Of a stretch of 64,000 nt of DNA, positions 60,296 through 64,000 are shown piece by piece. The position numbers were made by a program, and so were the translations under genes. Below the pieces are notes generated by a model that was not told the DNA's origin, ran no database searches, and worked only from the letters and a program-made list of their open reading frames with translations. Source of the stretch: Trichomonas tenax (Eukaryota > Parabasalia > Trichomonadida > Trichomonadidae). The stretch is taken from positions 1 to 64,000 of the forward strand of contig JALKBU010000070.1 in assembly GCA_023091735.1 (NCBI GenBank), given 5' to 3'. Every line of letters starts with the position of its first letter. Positions within the stretch are counted from its first letter, which is position 1.

Positions 60296-63118
60296 ATGGA
60301 AGAATTTTGTAAGTGCTTGATCGAGCAGAAATACTTCTCGGAAGCTCAAATCATGCGGTATGCAAGCGATAAAGACCTGCTGTGCTACACATGGGACAAT
60401 CTTCCTTTGTTTTTACAAAGTAATCCCAACCTTCACGAATACTTTAGCCATCTATTCATCAATTTATACGCAATAACAAAGAAGAGCCCAGATGTACTTA
60501 ATGTGGTTAGAAGATCGGAATTTTCGAATACGATCCAAAATTTGTTACAATTTATTGATAATTCATGCATTTTCTATGCTTTTGACCTTATATCTCGCTG
60601 TTTTGACAGTAGAAATTTAATTTTTTTCCAATTTTTGAGTTATTGCAATGGAATTGAAGGATTTCCAACAAGATTTAAAGCATTATTAGCAGCGAAATCT
60701 CTAGAATATCCCAATAACGAACAAACGCATCCATTCATCACTGAAAGTATAAAATATATTCTGACTCAATTGAAAAACGAAGAATTAACAGATTATGATT
60801 TATCCACAATAATGGAAAGCCTTCAGTCAATTTTTGATAACAATTACAATTTAATCCATTTAGATATTCGATTATTTTTTAACAATCTTTTTGGAAATTT
60901 TCTAAAAAAGTTCGAAGGTAAACAAATTCCGGAATTTCCTCAATTTGGGAGGCTGTGGAATCATTTTTGGGAAGCTGCAGCTTCTCTGGAGGAAGCGAAT
61001 AATTATCTTATTGTCCTCTTTTATGAACAGCTTATTAAATATGATTTTCATGCATCATATTTAACAAGTATGTGTTCTACAATTGAGTACTGGATGCAAC
61101 ATGATGATTATAAATACGATCCAGAAGTCGCTCGAAATATCCTTCTTTTCTTCATCAAGTCATACGTAAAAGTCAAGGCTGAAATTGGATTTGATCTAAA
61201 TTCAGAATCAATACCATTTAGAGGCATTATTAGAGTGTTTCATGAAAATATATCCGACCAGCCTCAATCAGTTATTGAAACACTCAGATCATTAATAGCT
61301 ATGGGAGAAGAATTCTTGAATCAAGGGGAAATTGACGAAGGGTCTTTAATTTATTTGAATTTATCCTGTTTTCTACACTATATGCACAATAATACATTTG
61401 AGAATGATGATATATTTAACTTCCCAAAAATAGTCCAGTATATATTTGACAATTTCCAAATCATAGCTACAAATTATGAGTACATCCAAATAGCAAACGA
61501 CATTCTCGATTCATTGAAATACTTATTCAGCATGATTCCAGATATTAATCCCGATAATCAATATGAGGTAAATGGAATAGTATATAAGATGGAAAATGAT
61601 CTCAAACATTATATGGAGAAAACTTTTAAAGCTGCTTTCTTAATTCCAGAAAACACTGAAGAAATAATCACTACATTTAAGCTCCTTTGCAGAAGCAACT
61701 ACAGATTTGCTACCCTTGAGGATTTCTCCAAATATCTCAGTGATGAGACAGCTGAAACATTTTTCCGATTGCTTTCTATATATCTTCCTTGCTGCATCAT
61801 TAATGAGGATGTCGTTCCAGGTATCATCGAATATGTTGAAAAAATTGAATCGACACCCGAAAATGTGATTTCTTATCATATGGATATCATCACCAGACTT
61901 GCCATCCTTTGTCCTAACAGTCAATTCATCAATGCAAAAATTAATGAATACATTGACTATATTTTGCAACAATTAGATGACATATCATCAATTGAAATTG
62001 AGTTATTTGTCAAGTTCATCAATAGACTTAAGAAGCACAATTATCCAATAAATATGGAAAAATTTAGCGAAGCTTTTATCAAGAGATTGGAAGAAATATC
62101 ATTTGTAACAGGTGGCAGTGCTTTCAAGCTTTTCAATTTCTACTATTTGGCTGCGACAAAACAAAATCTTGGTGAGGAAGATCAAAAGAATATTATAGTA
62201 ACTTTGAATTTTATCCTTGATGCTAATACTGGATCGATTTCTCAAATTTATTATTATCTCCCATTCATTAACTTTGAATATAGCTTTAATTTTTATTCTT
62301 ATTTTGGAACAGAACTGTATACAAATTCTTTCATTGAAATTTCTCAGTTTTACGCATCTGAATTGATGATGAATGATCCAGACAGAATTAACATTCGCTC
62401 AATCATTGATGACTCTCAGGCCATTCTTCAACAACTTCTTGAAAACTTACAAGATAAGTATATCTCTTATGAACAGCTCGTTGCATTTCTTACACTCGGA
62501 GTCCCATATATTAAAATAATGCAGCAGTTGGGAAGTGAAGAAAACTTCCGCTCATACATGGATGAAAAATATCTTGAACCTAAAACTGAAACTAATTTCA
62601 TGATTGCAGATTTGGAACAGGGACTTGAATTGGCGCAATCCATGCTCCCAGACTTGGCATCAGACTTAGGATTAGAAGCTAATATTTTCCGTTTATACAT
62701 TAACCAAAAGCTTGAACTAACTCAAGAATTACTTGAAAATGCAAAAAAAAATTACTTCGATCCTGTCCAAGCTTCATTTCTCATTGCATTTTGTGCACAA
62801 AATTCTCATGAAAACGCAGAAAATGTGAGGGCAATTGTATCAAACTTTCCATTCAAATGTTTCAACAATACATTCTTAGATGCCATCAAATACTATTTTG
62901 ATAAGGCTGGAATTAACAATTTTATTATGGAGAAACTTCTTCAGGTTTATTTCGCAGGTTCATTGAGGAAGCGCGGAATTAACGAAGGAAGATTAAGAGA
63001 GATAATTTGGGAATATCCTATCGAGGATCTGAAAAGAGTAATGATATCAATGGTTGGTGCTTATCCTGATGCAATCGCTGCATTTCAACAAGAAAGAGGA
63101 ATAGATTTCAACGAATAA
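60296..63118 (+). CDS. Large alpha-helical repeat protein, possibly importin/exportin-like
   Basis: A 940-residue, almost entirely helical protein without signal peptide, membrane span or low-complexity tail. Pairs of amphipathic helices of 35-45 residues recur throughout, as in HEAT-type solenoids such as karyopherins. The start (MEEFCKCLIEQKYFSEAQIMRYASDKDLLCYTWDNLPLFLQSN) could be an importin N-terminal repeat, but I see no diagnostic motif. Cellular role unknown. I start at the ATG at 60296; the upstream frame opens only with GTG. Ends TAA. Confidence 0.65.
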   Translation: MEEFCKCLIEQKYFSEAQIMRYASDKDLLCYTWDNLPLFLQSNPNLHEYFSHLFINLYAITKKSPDVLNVVRRSEFSNTIQNLLQFIDNSCIFYAFDLISRCFDSRNLIFFQFLSYCNGIEGFPTRFKALLAAKSLEYPNNEQTHPFITESIKYILTQLKNEELTDYDLSTIMESLQSIFDNNYNLIHLDIRLFFNNLFGNFLKKFEGKQIPEFPQFGRLWNHFWEAAASLEEANNYLIVLFYEQLIKYDFHASYLTSMCSTIEYWMQHDDYKYDPEVARNILLFFIKSYVKVKAEIGFDLNSESIPFRGIIRVFHENISDQPQSVIETLRSLIAMGEEFLNQGEIDEGSLIYLNLSCFLHYMHNNTFENDDIFNFPKIVQYIFDNFQIIATNYEYIQIANDILDSLKYLFSMIPDINPDNQYEVNGIVYKMENDLKHYMEKTFKAAFLIPENTEEIITTFKLLCRSNYRFATLEDFSKYLSDETAETFFRLLSIYLPCCIINEDVVPGIIEYVEKIESTPENVISYHMDIITRLAILCPNSQFINAKINEYIDYILQQLDDISSIEIELFVKFINRLKKHNYPINMEKFSEAFIKRLEEISFVTGGSAFKLFNFYYLAATKQNLGEEDQKNIIVTLNFILDANTGSISQIYYYLPFINFEYSFNFYSYFGTELYTNSFIEISQFYASELMMNDPDRINIRSIIDDSQAILQQLLENLQDKYISYEQLVAFLTLGVPYIKIMQQLGSEENFRSYMDEKYLEPKTETNFMIADLEQGLELAQSMLPDLASDLGLEANIFRLYINQKLELTQELLENAKKNYFDPVQASFLIAFCAQNSHENAENVRAIVSNFPFKCFNNTFLDAIKYYFDKAGINNFIMEKLLQVYFAGSLRKRGINEGRLREIIWEYPIEDLKRVMISMVGAYPDAIAAFQQERGIDFNE

Positions 63119-63781
63119 ATACCCTTGATTTTCGACCTTTCCACCCACCCAGAAAACAAAAAAAAATGTTTATTAATTATACCAGAACTCACTGAAATTA
63201 CTGCCATAATTACAATATACTCATTGTGTATATATTTCTCGAAGTTTGATCTCATTTCTCGTTCGAATTTGGCGAATCGGGGGGTTCCTATTGGATGTAT
63301 ACAGTGGAGCCAACCTATTGATCATGTTCAAGAAGTTAAACAAAGATTTCTTAATCATCAAATTATATAATTGAATACCCCTGATTTCGCACCCACTCTG
63401 AAAAGAAAAAAAAAGTTAATTTTTTTGGGTTTAGATAAGAAATTTTCTATTTTAAATCAGCCAATAATATAGAGCTATAATGTATCTATTAAAATATTTA
63501 TTTGCATTTTCATAAAATTCTTTTTTTGCCTAAAAATGAAAAAAAATAGAAAAATTGTGTGGTGCAAAGGTCGAAAATTTAGGATAAATCTATATTTTAT
63601 TTTCAAAAAAAATATTCAAAATTTTTAGTTTTAAGAATGAAATAAAGGTATCTGTAGGGTATAATACATATTATTTGATACAAATAAAGGTATTTAAGCA
63701 ATAACATTGTCGTTTATATAATAAAAATTAAGAAATAACACATAATCAAAACTCGAATGGAAAATATCGTTATCATTTCAG
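63119..63781. other. Spacer with repeated motif
   Basis: AATACCCTTGATTTTCGACC (63118-63137) recurs as AATACCCCTGATTTCGCACC (63375-63394), followed in both by a pyrimidine-poor A-run. GGTGCAAAGGTCGAAAATTT at 63561-63580 is an inverted version. An 81-codon frame in between (63125-63370) has no domain. This looks like a decayed short repeat. Confidence 0.4.
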
Positions 63782-64000
63782 TTATTCTGTCATGTCTGTG
63801 ATGAAATTCCATACTTTGACGAATCTATCGCCAGAACCTGTGCAGAATTGCTTTCCATTTGGATTGAATGAAACCGCCATAACTGAATTTTGGTGATTGC
63901 TGAGCTTGTAAAGCATCTTTCCTTCTTCAATGTGCGAGATGATGCAAGAAAGATCTCTTGATCCACTGATAAGCCACTCGCCTCTTGGATCCATAGCCAA
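63782..64000 (-). CDS. WD40-repeat protein, C-terminal part (runs off the window)
   Basis: 72 C-terminal codons are visible. Two WD40 repeats: AMDPRGEWLISGSRDLSCIISHIEEGKML and HQNSVMAVSFNPNGKQFCTGSGDRFVKVWNF, the latter with the GH-like start, SGD and VWN endings typical of WD40 blades. The start lies beyond 64000. Function cannot be inferred from two blades. Confidence 0.88.
   Translation of the reverse strand: MAMDPRGEWLISGSRDLSCIISHIEEGKMLYKLSNHQNSVMAVSFNPNGKQFCTGSGDRFVKVWNFITDMTE

Overview
The window is nuclear DNA of a parabasalid protist, most likely a trichomonad (Trichomonas, Tritrichomonas or a close relative; I cannot separate these from sequence alone). The reasons are intronless genes separated by AT-rich spacers, a NifU-like Fe-S protein with a short presequence of hydrogenosomal type, a Tim17/22/23-family protein, an iron-type alcohol dehydrogenase, a TKL kinase fused to helical repeats, a Thr/Ser/Glu mucin-like surface protein, and many decayed gene copies beside intact ones.

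Layout. 0-2 kb: a 0.6-kb short mobile element, a gene remnant and a tRNA-Lys. 2-22.7 kb: mainly housekeeping genes: a membrane-anchored alpha-amylase, a 4EHP-type cap-binding protein, iron alcohol dehydrogenase, an alpha/beta hydrolase and an AGC kinase sharing one 51-bp promoter, a bacterial-type CDP-alcohol phosphatidyltransferase, the NifU-like protein, a Vps16 gene broken by in-frame stops, ribosomal proteins eS27 and uS17, a C9orf72-type DENN protein and an unknown acidic protein. 23.7-25.1 kb: an amino-acid transporter. 25-30 kb: gene-poor, with a 1.2-kb element bounded by perfect 20-bp inverted termini. 30-41 kb: six glycine-rich (ALK/LTK-like) protein genes, all on the minus strand and about half of them broken, interrupted by a coiled-coil gene, a Tim17-like gene, a surface-protein remnant and a 755-bp foldback element. 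41-49 kb: a 1+7 membrane-span protein, a type II membrane protein, a second copy of the 0.6-kb element in opposite orientation, and the mucin-like protein. 49-64 kb: the TKL-ARM kinase, an ML-domain lipid-binding protein, a large coiled-coil protein, two decayed PIN-like transporters, a long alpha-helical repeat protein and the 3' end of a WD40 gene.

Recurrent signals. A motif of the form AAAAGTG(A/C/G)CA, in either orientation, lies just before about ten start codons and forms a six-copy array with about 20-bp spacing upstream of the TKL kinase. Other genes have TCAYT-type initiators near the ATG. Intact genes nearly all end in TAA, whereas stops interrupting the decayed genes are nearly all TAG or TGA.

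The strongest new observations are the two 0.6-kb elements with clear 8-bp target duplications, the foldback element, the phased GTGACA array, the Vps16 locus that keeps one frame through five stops, and the glycine-rich family, whose conserved N-termini mostly lack an ATG.
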